This document shows, piece by piece, positions 46,760 through 60,200 of a stretch of 64,000 bases of DNA. Origin of the DNA: Pholis gunnellus. Taxonomy: Eukaryota > Chordata > Actinopteri > Perciformes > Pholidae. Where the stretch lies: NCBI GenBank assembly GCA_910591455.2, contig OU342823.1, forward strand, positions 296,001 to 360,000, read 5' to 3'. The notes beneath the pieces were generated by a model. That model worked only from the letters and a program-made list of their open reading frames with translations, had not been told where the DNA came from and ran no database searches. The position numbers and the translations under genes were made by a program. The first letter of the stretch is position 1, and the number at the start of each line of letters is the position of its first letter.

Positions 46760-48751
46760 TTCACTCCAAATGGACTCTGCAAAGTTCAGCCGGGTTATAA
46801 ACTCACACTGACAACAGTTCAGCTGACTGACAGACACAACATCACAGGATGGTCATGTGCTTTTCTGAAAAGGAAACAGCCTAAATTCAATTAACTTCAG
46901 AGAAAGATTTAATAAAGAGAGGAGACACACACCCCTCTCTGTCCCTCCACTAGTACTACTTCTGCTGTAACTACTACTGTCTCCACTACCGGCAGCATGT
47001 CCAGTTGGGTCCAGTTCAAGCCCAAGGAGGCTTTTAAGGTTATTTCGTAAATCATATTACATTTCCACACCAAAGGTTATGTACAGTGTGCCAACTTCTT
47101 TGAAACAAAACCCCCTACTTGAGCCAAAAATTTGGAATTATGAATTAAGAGTCATTAAGCCTGTTTCACCCGATACACCTGCAGCTTCATTTCTGTTTGG
47201 GTTCTCAACACTCGGCAGTTGAGTCTCAACAAAAGACAAAATGTCCCACCCCATCTCATTTCTATCTTAGTAACTGGAAGAAGTAATAATGACGAAGAGC
47301 AGAACTCTTCCTCCCTGTCAGCTCTGAACAGACCACGCCCTTCACTCATGGGTAAACACAGACATAAACTGTACAGTTTCATATCTACAGTAAATGTATG
47401 GATCTCATCTGTCCAGTGTCTTCTTTTTTTAAAGTATTGCTATGGCTAAAACTACCCACGCAAACTGTTATTATTAACTGAGTTCTAATCTAATCTAAAA
47501 AAAATAGATTGAAAATGAGATAATCCAGATTGAAAATCAAGCACTCTTAGCTCTGTTGCACAGTAAAAAACGAAACACCATTTAGTAAATCCAAGTTTAA
47601 ATCAACATTAAGTAGAGTTTAATCAATATTAAGATGCTTTCTTAACCAAATTAAAATGAATGAATTAGTAAATAGTAGGCTATAAAAGAGGGGGGCTGCT
47701 CATGAACAAAACATCTCATGTTTTAGCTAGCTAAGAAGTCACTTAGCTATCCTAATATTACGAGACGGAGAAGCTCTAATTTGTCCTCCATTGAGAAAAA
47801 AACGTGTTGGCCAAATGAATAAAGTAATATGAGCAAATAATAGAAGATAAAACAACAGACAACAGCTCAGAGGGAAAGCGAGACTGTTGGTCCTGTTGTG
47901 CTCCATCACAGTTTTCTTGCTGAACCTCAACAGCAGCGTCACAAAAGTCAACTGTGTTGAGTCTGTCCCTTAACTGTCCTCAAGGATGGTCTCCATGCTT
48001 TGGACCAGGGGTTGATTAACCCTCCACAGGACATCAGAAAAACTAGAAGCATATGCCGTGGTCCATTTATTCTTATTTTGACACCACGTTGTGTTATTGC
48101 ATTCTATGATTATTTGACATTTAATATTGAAGTTCATAAATACGTGTTTTGGCACTCCTGACAGTGGGGCTATCCACAGCACTGCATGGGGGATAATTCT
48201 GGCTTTTAAACTTTGGTTTTGTTGTGTATGATCACGTCCCTTTGTGTCTGCACGAGAAAAGGACAAGTTCTGAAATTGTTTCATAAAAATTCACAAGTTC
48301 ACTTTAACAGCTGAAAGAAACAGCCTAACAGGCTTCATAGTCTATATTAGGCCCATTGTGAATTCTTATTCTTACTATACATTCCTCCTTCATGTTTTCA
48401 CAAGTCCCACCCTATACAAGTAAATAATGACTGTATGCTTTATGAAAATATGAGCATATATTCTTCAGTAAGCTGAAGAATACGGTATAGAAAGATAGAT
48501 ACTAGATACATACTGTTACAGCAGCTCAAGAGTCAAAGAACCAAAGGAAAAAATTATAAATACAAATGAAACAGGATAGGTCAATGGAATCATAATTATT
48601 GCTTAAATACTGTTGGATTGATGAAGTAAATGCAATTAGTAATGATTCTATTCTCTATTAACTCTTTTAACAGAGTCAGCAGGTGCTATTGATATTTTAT
48701 AGATTTATTATCTATATTACTATGTTGCAGAAGAAGAAAAGGGCAACGGTG
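46760..48751. other. Intergenic, upstream of the secreted-protein gene
   Basis: No convincing coding sequence. The - strand promoter of the gene should lie at about 46,840-47,000, but no clear TATA box or other site was identified. Confidence 0.4.
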
Positions 48752-48937
48752 GCTAAGTGGAGAGCAGGGCCGTCCTTCAATCAGAGGATCGGCGGATCGA
48801 TCTCCGGCTCCACTAGTCGCGTGTCGATGTGCCCTTGAGTAAGACACTTAACCCCAAAATGCTAGGTGTGATAGAATCTGAATAATAAGTCGCTTTGGAT
48901 AAAAGCGTCTGCTAAATGACTGTAATGTCATTTTCAT
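48752..48937 (+). repeat. tRNA-derived SINE, near full length
   Basis: The A box TGGCTAAGTGG (48,760) fits TRGYNNARNNG, and a B-box-like GATCGATCTC follows at about 48,796. Downstream are GTCGATGTGCCCTTGAGTAA, ACACTTAACCCCAAAATGC and the tail AAGTCGCTTTGGATAAAAGC plus GTCTGCTAAATGACTGTAATG. Copies or pieces occur at 15,525, 24,255, 54,786 and 61,334. Confidence 0.85.
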
Positions 48938-50099
48938 GGTCATACTTTCATTGTCTCACAGACACAAACTCCAACACTGTATATCATTACACACCATCTG
49001 CCTTTGGCTGCAGCTTTGTGGTGCAGTGTGAATAACAATATTCTCTGGAGAAGAAGTTTCTCCATTTGGAGAAGAATTTATCGCGATCCGGTTGACATGG
49101 CTGTTTCAGAACTCTGAAGGACTGGCTGAGAAGACAATGAGTCATCACCTTTCTCCAGCCCTTTGGCACATTTGTCTATAAACAAAAATAGTCCATGCAC
49201 ACATTACCTAATGCTTGTTTTGTCCAAATAGAGTCCGTAGAACTGATTTACATTTAATCATTGATCATGTAGTCGGTAACTTGTCTGTCAGCCTTAAGTA
49301 TTAATTCATCTTGCTACATAATATAATAAGCTCCGTTCCTCTACCACACCTACTTCCACAGGCGTTTCACTGGGATTTGAGAGGGCTTTTCACTTAAAAC
49401 AATGCAATTTTACATCATTTTGGACAATTATTATGACTAAAGATAACGCTAAAATAATTTAAAGACCATTCTTGTTGTAGTTGAATTATTATTTTATTAA
49501 TTTACACATGTAAGTCAACTTTTAATCCTTCTGGCAATGTTTTCACTGTCAAATCATATTCTGCAAATCAAAAGAGCAGATTCAAAGATCTTAAATAATA
49601 TTTCATTAATTATATATATTCACAAATCAAAAAGCTATGACGTACAGTTTGATAAGTATTTTCAAAAAAGGAGCTCGCTAATAACAGAAATAATGTCGAC
49701 CTGCCCACTCAGTCAGTGTGAGGAACATTGTTTTAACTGTGTTTATCACTGTACTGTCGTAAACAATCAGCTTTAATTAATGAATTACTTTTACAGGATA
49801 TGACCACTGTATCGAAAGATTACAGCACACTGGTACTCCCCCCACACCCTCATGCCGCGTGCCGGCTCGTCCTGATGCTCTCCACGTTGTTGCTACATTC
49901 ACACGGCTGAGGCTGAATTGTATACTGACAGGAAAAACCCGACACGCAGTCTCTCCGGTCACCCTTTGTTGAATATTTTAATGCCGTTTGAACGTGTGTA
50001 TTGACTTTTGATCCTCAAAGAACATTTCCATAGCACTATAGAATAAAAACAGAAATATTTCATTGTGTTATTTGTTATACAGGTCACCAACCATTCCAG
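48938..50099. other. Intergenic non-coding stretch
   Basis: No feature recognised. Confidence 0.4.
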
Positions 50100-50105
50100 A
50101 GGAGG

Positions 50106-50204
50106 ATGTGGGAGACAGAGGAGATCCTCGCTGTGGAGAAGCACATGATGTCCTTCATCACTTCCTGCCGTGTTCTGGGGAAGAGCGACTGGAAACTGAA
50201 CTGA
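50106..50204 (+). pseudogene. Small fragment of a transposon-associated fish protein (uncertain)
   Basis: The frame reads MWETEEILAVEKHMMSFITS then CRVLGKSDWKLN-stop. It resembles a 'W..EE..AVE.HMM.FI.SC.VPGK..C' block that I recall at the end of uncharacterised fish proteins in repeats. A CCATTCCAG acceptor-like site precedes it. The usual downstream part is missing. Confidence 0.3.
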
Positions 50205-50701
50205 AAAAGTAGCTCTCAAAACAGAAATTGGTCAGCCATAAAATCGAGAATCGAATCCCAGCGCTCATGAACAAAGTTTGAAGTGATCATTCAATGACAC
50301 CTGTTATGCTTTCCATGTCATAACATGTTAAAATCATATCCTTTGTAGAGTTTTGTAAGGAAAACACATTTAGATACCGTTCCTCTCTCCTTATCTCATC
50401 CAACCTCACTCTAAATTCCTACATTACAGTAAGCTGCAGATAATAGTCACAACAAAAACTTTATCAGTACTCTAAAATTGATAAACTACTAAATGTTTTT
50501 ATTACTTGAAAGGAACTACATTTTTAAACAAATTGCCAAGCTCTAGCAGATATCATGCTGCATTATGGTACCACAGCAGTCACCTTGACAGGTTCCCCCA
50601 AAATAAGTTCAACCTGACTGTGTGTGAAGTGGTACTCAGAAAGAAAGACCTCACTAATAGCTAAATTCCTGCCAAGTCTCCATGAAGGTGTTCCTAGAAG
50701 G

Positions 50702-50702
<1 letters not shown>

Positions 50703-50767
<65 letters not shown>
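50703..50767 (+). repeat. (TG)n microsatellite
   Basis: About 32 TG units, then an interrupted TG run to 50,777. Confidence 0.97.
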
Positions 50768-50768
<1 letters not shown>

Positions 50769-50929
50769 GTGTGTGTTATAGGCTGAGGAAATATTTTGGG
50801 GATTGAGTGATTTACACAAAGTCCATAACATTTTGACATCGGACACTATGTATAGATACACATGTTACAATACATAGCCTATATGATACAATTATGTGAA
50901 CAAGTGAACAAGGAGGAGACTTTATCATA

Positions 50930-51240
50930 GAAGTGGTACACCACTGGGGAGAAAGAGACACATATCTGCTGCTGAGTCAGCTGTGAATGATGGAGGTTAG
51001 AGAGACACAGAAGAGAGACGGAGTGAGAGCTGCTGTTGTGAGTGCTCTAGCAGGATCACACTGGCCTTGAGGGACGAAGAGCAGGGAGGAGGAGGAGGAG
51101 GCCAGCATTCACCCTAAACACGATTGCTGAAAGCTCCGCAGCAACTCCAGCCTCCAGCGGGACTACAAGCACTGCCAGGGTTACAGAGGAAACAGCCCCC
51201 GCTAACCCACTGACAGATGGAGTGCACATCAGGAGCCACC
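50930..51240 (+). promoter_or_regulatory. pde1c 5' flank and probable 5' UTR, with a MARE/AP-1 site
   Basis: The sequence before the start codon is purine-rich. It contains TGCTGAGTCAGC at 50,970-50,981, a palindromic Maf-recognition element with an AP-1 core (TGAGTCA), about 260 bp upstream of the ATG. No TATA box was seen. The transcription start is not determinable here. Confidence 0.35.
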
Positions 51241-51325
51241 ATGACAGAACCAATGTCTAAAAAACAGGGATTTAAAAAGTGTCGGAGTGCTACTTTCAGT
51301 ATTGATGGCTTCAGCTTCACCATCG
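51241..51325 (+). CDS. pde1c: pde1c exon 1 (coding part)
   Basis: MTEPMSKKQGFKKCRSATFS then IDGFSFTI. Donor G|GTAAGA, phase 1. Confidence 0.9.
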
Positions 51326-52420
51326 GTAAGACACTCTTTGTTTCAGTGTGTATGATGCGTGTGTGTGTGTGTGTGTGAGAGAGACAGGGGGGCTTTGCTT
51401 GGAGCTGTTGCTGAACAGATGGTGTTCTTTACTTATAATTGAATTCTAGCTGCTCACCTGGTACATTTTCCTCCGTCTGTATGTAGCGTGTGCTTCAAGA
51501 GAAACAAACAAATAGAAAATATGTTTCTGTACTGACAGCTTTAAAGCAACAGTTAGTAACTTTTATGAAAACAACGTGTCATTATATCCTGACAGTAGTA
51601 CACGAGACAGATAATCTATGTAAAACCTCTTTTACAAGTTTCCACCACACCCGAAGGAAAACTACCAATCTACCTGGCTTGACTGTTTCCTACATGGAGG
51701 CGGGTCACACATTTTCTCATTTTACAGCTAATCAGTAATTAAAATATGTGTCTGAAATAGGCAATACAGTATTTTGATCAGCATTGCCTAGTTTGACGGT
51801 TTGATCAGAGTTCGCGAGGTTCACGAGCAGTGATTGACAGCTGTGTTAGAGACTCCAGGCTCTGATTGGTTGTTTTCCTTTGGGCGCAGTGAAATCTTGC
51901 AAATGCTATTATGAGAACTAAGAGGAGGCCGAGGATCCTGATTATCTGTCACTTGTACTACTGACAGGTGAGCCACATAGAGGACTGAACTACAAAGCAG
52001 GCCCTCATACCAGCCTACCTACCAAGGGCAACTCTAAAGATGGATGGAAGTCTGGGCTACAGTGAGACTTGTCTGATAGAGTCTAGGTTTAAGAGGTCTG
52101 TGGGTAAAAATAGATCTCAAATGAATGAAAAAGCTACCTGCCAAGTGCAACAGAACTCTTGATGCCATCCAGGTTTCCTTCATTGACAAGCCCATCAAGA
52201 CCAGAGCTGCTCTTTTGCCATTTTACAGTGTGTCTGTGTTTACTGACTGCTGTTTCTATGGGAACCGGAAGAGATTGGGAAGTGACTGTGACATCATTTT
52301 GACTGGTGTGTTGTCAGTTGTTAGGGTGCGGCGCTCTGGGAGTCATTATCACTAATGAAGTGGCTGTTCTTGATTTCCTCCTTCACTGCCTGATTACAGC
52401 TGTACTCCCCTCCCCCATCA

Positions 52421-52494
<74 letters not shown>

Positions 52495-54130
52495 ATCACA
52501 CACCCACACCCACACACAGGCCAAATCCCAATGTCCCCCCTAAACCCTAAGCCCTGAACCCTCAAGGACTTACTGACGTCACCTGGTAAGTGGTTGAGTG
52601 TGAGAGACTGTGAGGGCTTGAGATGGTGTAAATATGAATGGGACAGCACTTTGCTGCAACATATCACGTTACCATGAAAACGAGAACAAATATGATGTAT
52701 AATTGTGTGTATTTATTTTATACTTTGTACTCCCTGATTGGACTTCGCGGGAACGCGCCTCAAAGTCCGTGAGTCCGTATGGGGGGACATTGCTCATTCT
52801 GGGTGGGGGAAGGTCAGGTGTCCTCCTGGGCCATACATTATACTTTATTTTTCCTGGTAAAGCTCACGGTGACTTATTTTCTTTAACTTATTCATTCTTT
52901 TTTTTCTTGTCTTTTCATTCTGTAGTTGATTAATCCTAAATGGACTTGGTTGGCCATATGGTATCCTTCGTGCTAAGTATCACAGACAAGCAAGGATACT
53001 GACATAACTGGGTGAACAATACATTTGAAATATAGGATTTCTGGTTACTGTTTGTGATTAAACCTCTGCACAGGTTGATGTTGGGTAGAGCTATCCTGGG
53101 AATGAACATGAGGTCACTAAACTGAATGTACTAATGAGAATTATAAAGATGAAGGTTACCCCACGGTAACACGTGCACCAGGTGTCAAACAAACACCTGA
53201 GAAGATGTCTGATCAGACAAGCGAAGTGATGCTGAACCATGGCTGTTGGCCTTTAAACTTCTGACTTAAATTACAAATGAGAATGTAAAGTGAAAGAAAT
53301 TCAAATTCTTTTCTTTTCAGTTGCCAATGAGGCGGGGCAGAGCAGCCGCTATCCAGTGGCCCGCTTGGCTCGTGAGTTTACCAAAGTTCACCCTTTCTCT
53401 ATTTCAAGTTGTTATTGTGATGTGTGTAATAGAGACGAAGCCAGGGCGTGGGTTTCGTCTACACATGAGGGGCCATTGTATTTCAGATCAGACATTAATC
53501 TGTCCCTTGCAAAGCTGTGTAAAAGCGAGGTGACACTGAGCCAGCAGTCAGAGAAAGACGCTGAAGTCCAAACAGTCAAATAACTGTAGACTACAAAAAG
53601 TTGGCCTATGGGCAGTCAGAAAATGTTACCTTTATTACCTATTATGACTTCATTCTTGAAATATTACAACTTGCTTCTCGCAATAATATGAGTTAATTCT
53701 CTGACTCTCAGATTTGTATTTTTTTTCCAATAGTGGCCCTAATCCTCCGTCGTAGTTGACGGATCTTATTCTCTGACTCGTGGCTGTATGAGAGCAGCTT
53801 TTACTGTGTTCCCTCCAGTCCACCTCCTGCAGCTGTCAGTCTATTGAAGCGCTTCCTCTTCTCTCCGTTTTATGGCTGTAACCACTGCTTTTGTGGTTGA
53901 TTGAATGGAAGCATTGATGTTGTACACACAAATGCAAGCAAAGTTTCTTTATGAAAATTGTTCAGGCTCACGGTCCCAGAATGTACTGTGCACCGCCGTA
54001 ACAGCTGGCGTTGGCATCAGTGAACACAAAGGAATTTTGATTGACCCGCGGAGCGCAGAAGAGATCCTGGCGGATGTGCTGCCGATCCCTGATGCCCCCG
54101 ATGCCATGGAGAAGACTGCTATCAGGTCAC

Positions 54131-54229
<99 letters not shown>

Positions 54230-57200
54230 CACAAAGTGACAGACATAAACTGGGCTTTGGTTTTCCTTGTCACTTTTGATATGTGCTATGTAAATGTATC
54301 ATCCACATGCCCTATGAAGTTGTGATGAAGTGAAATGTGAAAGAGGAGCTTTGCTTGGTGCTGCTGCTTAAAAGATGATGTTCTTTACTTAAGGTTTGGT
54401 ATATTTGAAACAGAAACAGGTCTCCAAATCTACATTTGGATGAATATTATGCAACCAAATAAAATTGTTTACAGGATACTCAACCTTCACATAATTATAA
54501 TGCATGTTGTTTTATGGCGTTCAGCCGGTTACACTTGTTGTCTTTATAATTTTTCACAGTACATTTTGTTTGTATGCCTTCTGGCATCTAGGATAAGGCA
54601 ACAAACAGCGTGTTGAGCATAAATGCCTTTGTGCGTGCTCGTAGCTTGCCATCTATGAAGGCTGGTGGTACGATGCCATACGAGTATAAACAAACTTTAC
54701 ACCTCCTGGGTAGAAACAACAGAGCTACAGCCATGCTAGCAGCTCTGTGGAGCACAGCAGTGCTTTGAGCTGAATGTTTTGGGTGACTGTGGCTAAGTGG
54801 AGAGCAGGGCCGCCCTTCAATCAGAGGATCAGAGGTTTGATCCCTGGCTCTGCTCGTCGCATGTCGATGTGTCCTTGAGCAAGACACTTAACCCCAACAA
54901 TTGCTCCCGTAGCTGTGCCTACGGTGATAGAATCTGAATTGTAAGTCGCTTTGGATAAATGCGTCTGCTAAATGACTGTAATGCTAATCTCTGAATGCTC
55001 ACAATGACAATGCTAACATGTGATTGTTTACCATATTCAGAATCTCAGCTAACATTTACATTTTCAGGTGACATGGTCAAAGTCTTCAGCAGTATGTGCA
55101 ATGGTCAAACATGAGATTGGGTATTGTAAGATGAGGCGTTAAGATCTTTACATTATGGGTCAAAGGTTAAATACATCATCTCAATGTAAGGGGCGGGGTA
55201 TGTTTCTCTCTCCCCTGAAATCAAGCATTTGGGATTGTTTAAATGAAGTGTTGATGCTGATACTGGTGTGACGCTATGTGTTGCAGGTTGCGCTGTCTTG
55301 TAAAGCAGCTGGAGAGGGGTGAGGCTTCTGTGGTGGACCTGAAGAAAAACCTGGAGCACGCCGCCTCAGTCCTAGAATCCCTATACATAGAGGAAACCAG
55401 GCAAGGAGATGTCAGCTCAGTTCCGCTTTTATCAAATAATCCTTAAACATGTACTGTGCTATACAAAAAAATCATTTTTTGTTTGACAAAGAAGGGATTT
55501 TAAAAGGCCTATCATTAGTTATGGACTTTTGAGCAGTGGTGGAAGAATTATACGTACTTAAAGTATCCAAAGTGTAGTATTGTATTTATTCACTCTTATA
55601 ATATTGGATTAATAATGCTGATAAATAATCATGAGCTATTTTTTATTACAATTTTAAATAGCATTGTGAATTTTCTAATCTGTAATGAATTATCTATCAT
55701 AGGCCGCTGTTCTTTAGAAAATCTTCAAACTGTAGCTGTCAATGAAAGACTAAATAATGTCGTAGATTGTAGAAGAGTAAAAGCACAATGATGGTAATAC
55801 TATTTGTCAGTTGCGGTTTAAACACTCAAAACTGAAAGTTGGCCCCTCCTCCCTGGTTCACGTACACCCAAAGCCCCGCCCCCTGACCACCGTTAGGGTT
55901 CGGGTGCTGGCCAGCTCATAAAAGCCAACCCGAGATTCAGCTTAGTGTTTTGCCTTGCTACATTTGTTTATACTTTGTTTTGGCTGCAGGCTGCAGCGTT
56001 ACTACTTCAACCACATTTCTCAGTAGTGTGGCGGCAGCATCAGTAGATTAACACTTTTATTGAGATACCGTCCACACAAGCTACATTTTCTTCAGCATTC
56101 TGAAGATCAGCAGAGCTCTCTGATTATATTAATCTGTTATGCACTGCAGTACACTGTACATCAGTGAAAGGCAGGTGGATATAGTAGTAATGTGCATGAT
56201 TGTTAGAAATGAGTGGCAATATACATTATAATTTCTATCATTAATTATACTATAATATGATTATATGAAGCCTATGTGTATATTTATATTATAATATATT
56301 TTTCATATTATTAATGGCACCGACATGACTTCAAAGTAAAAAACAGCTTTGATGTAGTTAAATGACTTACCATGTTGCTGTTCCTTAGCTTGCTACATAT
56401 CTCTGGGGGTAGTTTCAGTGTAGTGAAGCTTCATTTAAAGTAATGAGTAACTGGTAGCTTAGCTCAGTATGCTTTCCAAGTAGCTAACCCAACATGTTTT
56501 ACTTATTACTTATATCCATCTACTTTGCTGATGAAGTTAAATCATCAATCAACAACTGTGGAGAGAAAGTGTGATAAATCCACGGTGCAAGTAAAATGAT
56601 CATTTTTCCATGACCTTTAGTTTTTTGTGAATGTGTCTCTCCTGCAGGCGGCTGCTGGATCCAGAGGACGAGCTGAGAGACATCCGGTCAGACTCGGTGC
56701 CGTCAGAGGTTCGGGACTGGCTGGCTTCCACTTTTACCCGGCAGAGGGTTCTGATGCTGCGCCAGAACGAAGACAAGCTACGCTTCCGCAGCATCGTCCA
56801 TGCAGTGCAGGCTGGCATCTTTGTGGAGAGGTTTGGCTTGTTTCGTGCACTTGATGTAACAGTCATCTGGGATTTTAGGCCGTTAATAATGATTTGGTAT
56901 CTTTTATAAACAATGTTTGAAGGTTTTCCCCATTTACCTACCGTGTACTTATTCAATGATATAATATGAATTTAGGTTAGTATAAAAAGTGCATTCTCTT
57001 ATACACTGCCTGGCCAAAAAAAAAGTCGCCACCTGGATTTAACTAAGCAAATAGGTAGGAGCCTAGGTTCAGCAACAGTATGTGCTCAAAGAATGAGGTC
57101 AGCTGACTACCTGAATATACTGAATGACCAGGTTATTCCATCAATGGATTTTTTCTTCCCTGATGGCACGGGCATATTCCAAGATGACAATGCCAGGATT

Positions 57201-60200
57201 CATCGGGCTCAAATTGTGAAAGAGTGGTTCAGGGAGCATGAGACATCATTTTCACACATGGATTGGCCACCACAGAGTCCAGACCTTAACCCCATTGAGA
57301 ATCTTTGGGATGTGCTGGAGAAGGCTTTGCGCAGCGGTCAGACTCTACCATCATCAATACAAGATCTTGGTGAGAAATTAATGCAACACTGGATGGAAAT
57401 AAATCTTGTGGCATTGCAGAAGCTTATCGAAACAATGCCACAGCGAATGCGTGCCGTAATCAAAGCTAAAGGCGGTCCAACGAAATATTAGAGTGTGTGA
57501 CCTTTTTTTTTTTTGGCCAGGCAGTGTATATGATAGGGTTCCATACACCGCCTTTTAGATTTCAGACTTTGCTTCAGGTCCCAAGTATTTTTGGAGTGCT
57601 AGGTGTTACGGATTTAATGTTCCAACAAACCACCAGGAAACAAGGTTACAATCACTTTTGCTGTTTATTTAGCCAGGAAGTTATTTGAAGGCGATTGCTT
57701 CTGATTGCCCTGGTTCTACACAAAGAACAAAAGACCACAATATCTTGTTCAAATTATAACGTCAGCTTTTAAATCATGACAAATAATTTCCATTAAAAGG
57801 TAACTTAAATATGATCTATAAAATATAATTAGCTTAACATGTATTTCATCATAATATAACAAACAAATTAGATCAAAGATGATCTTAATCATCTGAAATA
57901 CAACATAATCCCAATAATAGAAATAAAGTGCTAATTACATGGAAAGTAATTCAAAAGATACAAGGAAAACAGCAACAAACACTCATTCCAGGTGAAGGTG
58001 TTTGGAGACAAAGAGGAGGAAGGCCTCATCTAGGCCTCTATTTATGAGTTGGGAGGTACTACCAGAAGTGTAGTGAGCCACCACTTGGTGCCTCTTGTGG
58101 AGAGGAGGGCTAAAAGCCTGGATGCGTATTGTTAGGACTTTATCGATACTAGTACTCATCGATACTGCTTATTGGTTCAGTTCCTTATTCAGTGTGGGTT
58201 TGTGGCACAACTATTAAGCCTGCAGGATTACAGACAGTGTACCAAAGCACACTGTCTGTAATCCTGCGGGTTTAAGTATTGTTCTTCAAATCGTTATTGT
58301 TGGAATGCTGTCTCATCAAAACTCTCATTTGGAGATTTATCAAACTTTTAACATTTACAGTTTACCTAACTAATGTCCTGCTCTGCCAAGTCTTTCCTCG
58401 TCTCGCCCACTTGTGTCATGGTGTGTGTACATCTCACTGGAATCAGAATACCCATATTTGATTGGCTGAGCTGCATCACGTATATCTCTAAGTCATGTGT
58501 GTCTGTGAGTCTCCGTTCACTAATTAGCTCAATCAGAATCACCTGTGCGCCTGCAGCCTGTTCATGGAGAAAAAGCAGAGAAACACCTCTCAAACAAATC
58601 CTCAAACCCCCATAACCGCAGCTCCTATTGCTCCGATATGAATACATGAGAGGAAGGGTGAGTTGAAGAGCAGATCATGTGAAAAACATTACTGGAATGA
58701 CGGAGCCTCTCCCAGCTGTTAGCAGACTGTTGTGCTAGCAGGCGAGTGAGCTGTACCCAGCATGCAGTTCGGCGGTGTAATTTTATAAATGTAAATTATT
58801 AGTGTTATAAATTGTTTGTGACTGTTGTGTCGTGGTGATTTGCTCTGTTAAAGAGCGTTAGTTGTGGGTTGTTAATTGTTATAAAGTTATGACCATGACT
58901 AGGGGTCCCTCTCAATACACACAAGAAAACTGGCTCCAATGCTAAAGCCATTATCGGCAAACAATATATTTAGCTGCCTGTTGAAGACAAACAGCAGTTG
59001 ATCCGGCTTGGTATGTGAAAAATTCACATGTACAGAAAACTGAAACCGTTATACAAGATTAAATCCAAGATTAAATCCAAGAGTATGGATCTTAAATGCA
59101 GAAAAGAGAGAAGCGATATCTCAATTGAACCTCAACGATACTACCGGTAACATCGGCATGTGTAGCTACATATTGCGACGTCTTCGGGCAGTAGAAGCCA
59201 CACTGTCAAAATTTCTTGCGAAATTTTCTAGTTGATACTCTTATCGGTTCTTTTTGATTATTTTGTTAGAAAAAAGACAATTAATTAGTAAAGAATCAAC
59301 ATTGCTTTATGATTCATATGTAAACAAATAGTCATTCTTGAGCAGCAACAGAGGAAATGTTTAAATAACTCACTATTGTACACTGTACTATTTCAATGCC
59401 AACAACAAATGTACATTTGAGAACATTCCTACAGGGAGGAGTATATTATTATTATATATTAAGATATTTTTGGAGTTGAGAGCCTTGGTCATCTCCCTAC
59501 AGTAAAGAAATTATTATTGTTCAGGTCTTTTGTCTGGAGTGGTAGTGGGACTAGCAGCTGCAAAATAACGTATAACACAAATGTATAACCACACAGCTGC
59601 TCCCCTTATTAATAACTATGTATCAAACAACTCAATACACACTGACAGACTTTGACTCTGTTGGGAAGGGGTGCAGGCCTTCAACAATAAACTGGGTAAA
59701 AGTCCTATGAAACTAGTTCACCCTCTAATGTGCCATCTTCTCTGTAGCTGATAGTGTGAGGGGACTTGGGCTGGGACTGGCGGTGGTAGAGGGAGGGGGG
59801 CTGGGACTCACTGCTAACTTTATAACCTATTGCTAATGTAGAAACTGGAGAGAGGAGATAGTGAATTAAACTTCTTTCATGGAACGTTGCTGAGAATTTT
59901 ATTATTTTATAAATATTATACGTCCCAATTCCAAACCCTTTTTGCACATTTAAGGGATTGTTTTGACACTGTGTTGTGGAATATGTGTGTTGTATCTCTG
60001 TGACAGGATGTACAGACGAACCTCCAACATGGCCGGTCTTAGTTACCCCCAAGATGTCATCACTGCTCTCAAGGTATTAATGTATGTCTGTATGGTCATT
60101 TGTGTACAGTGGAAAACTTGTAATAGATTCATTTATGATAGGAAAATTCATTCCAGCATTTTAAAAATGTGTTTAGTACATAGGTTTGCCAAGCAAATGC

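Noticed and set aside
51056..51323. - strand frames opposite pde1c exon 1
   Set aside because: Antisense shadows of the 5' UTR and exon 1.
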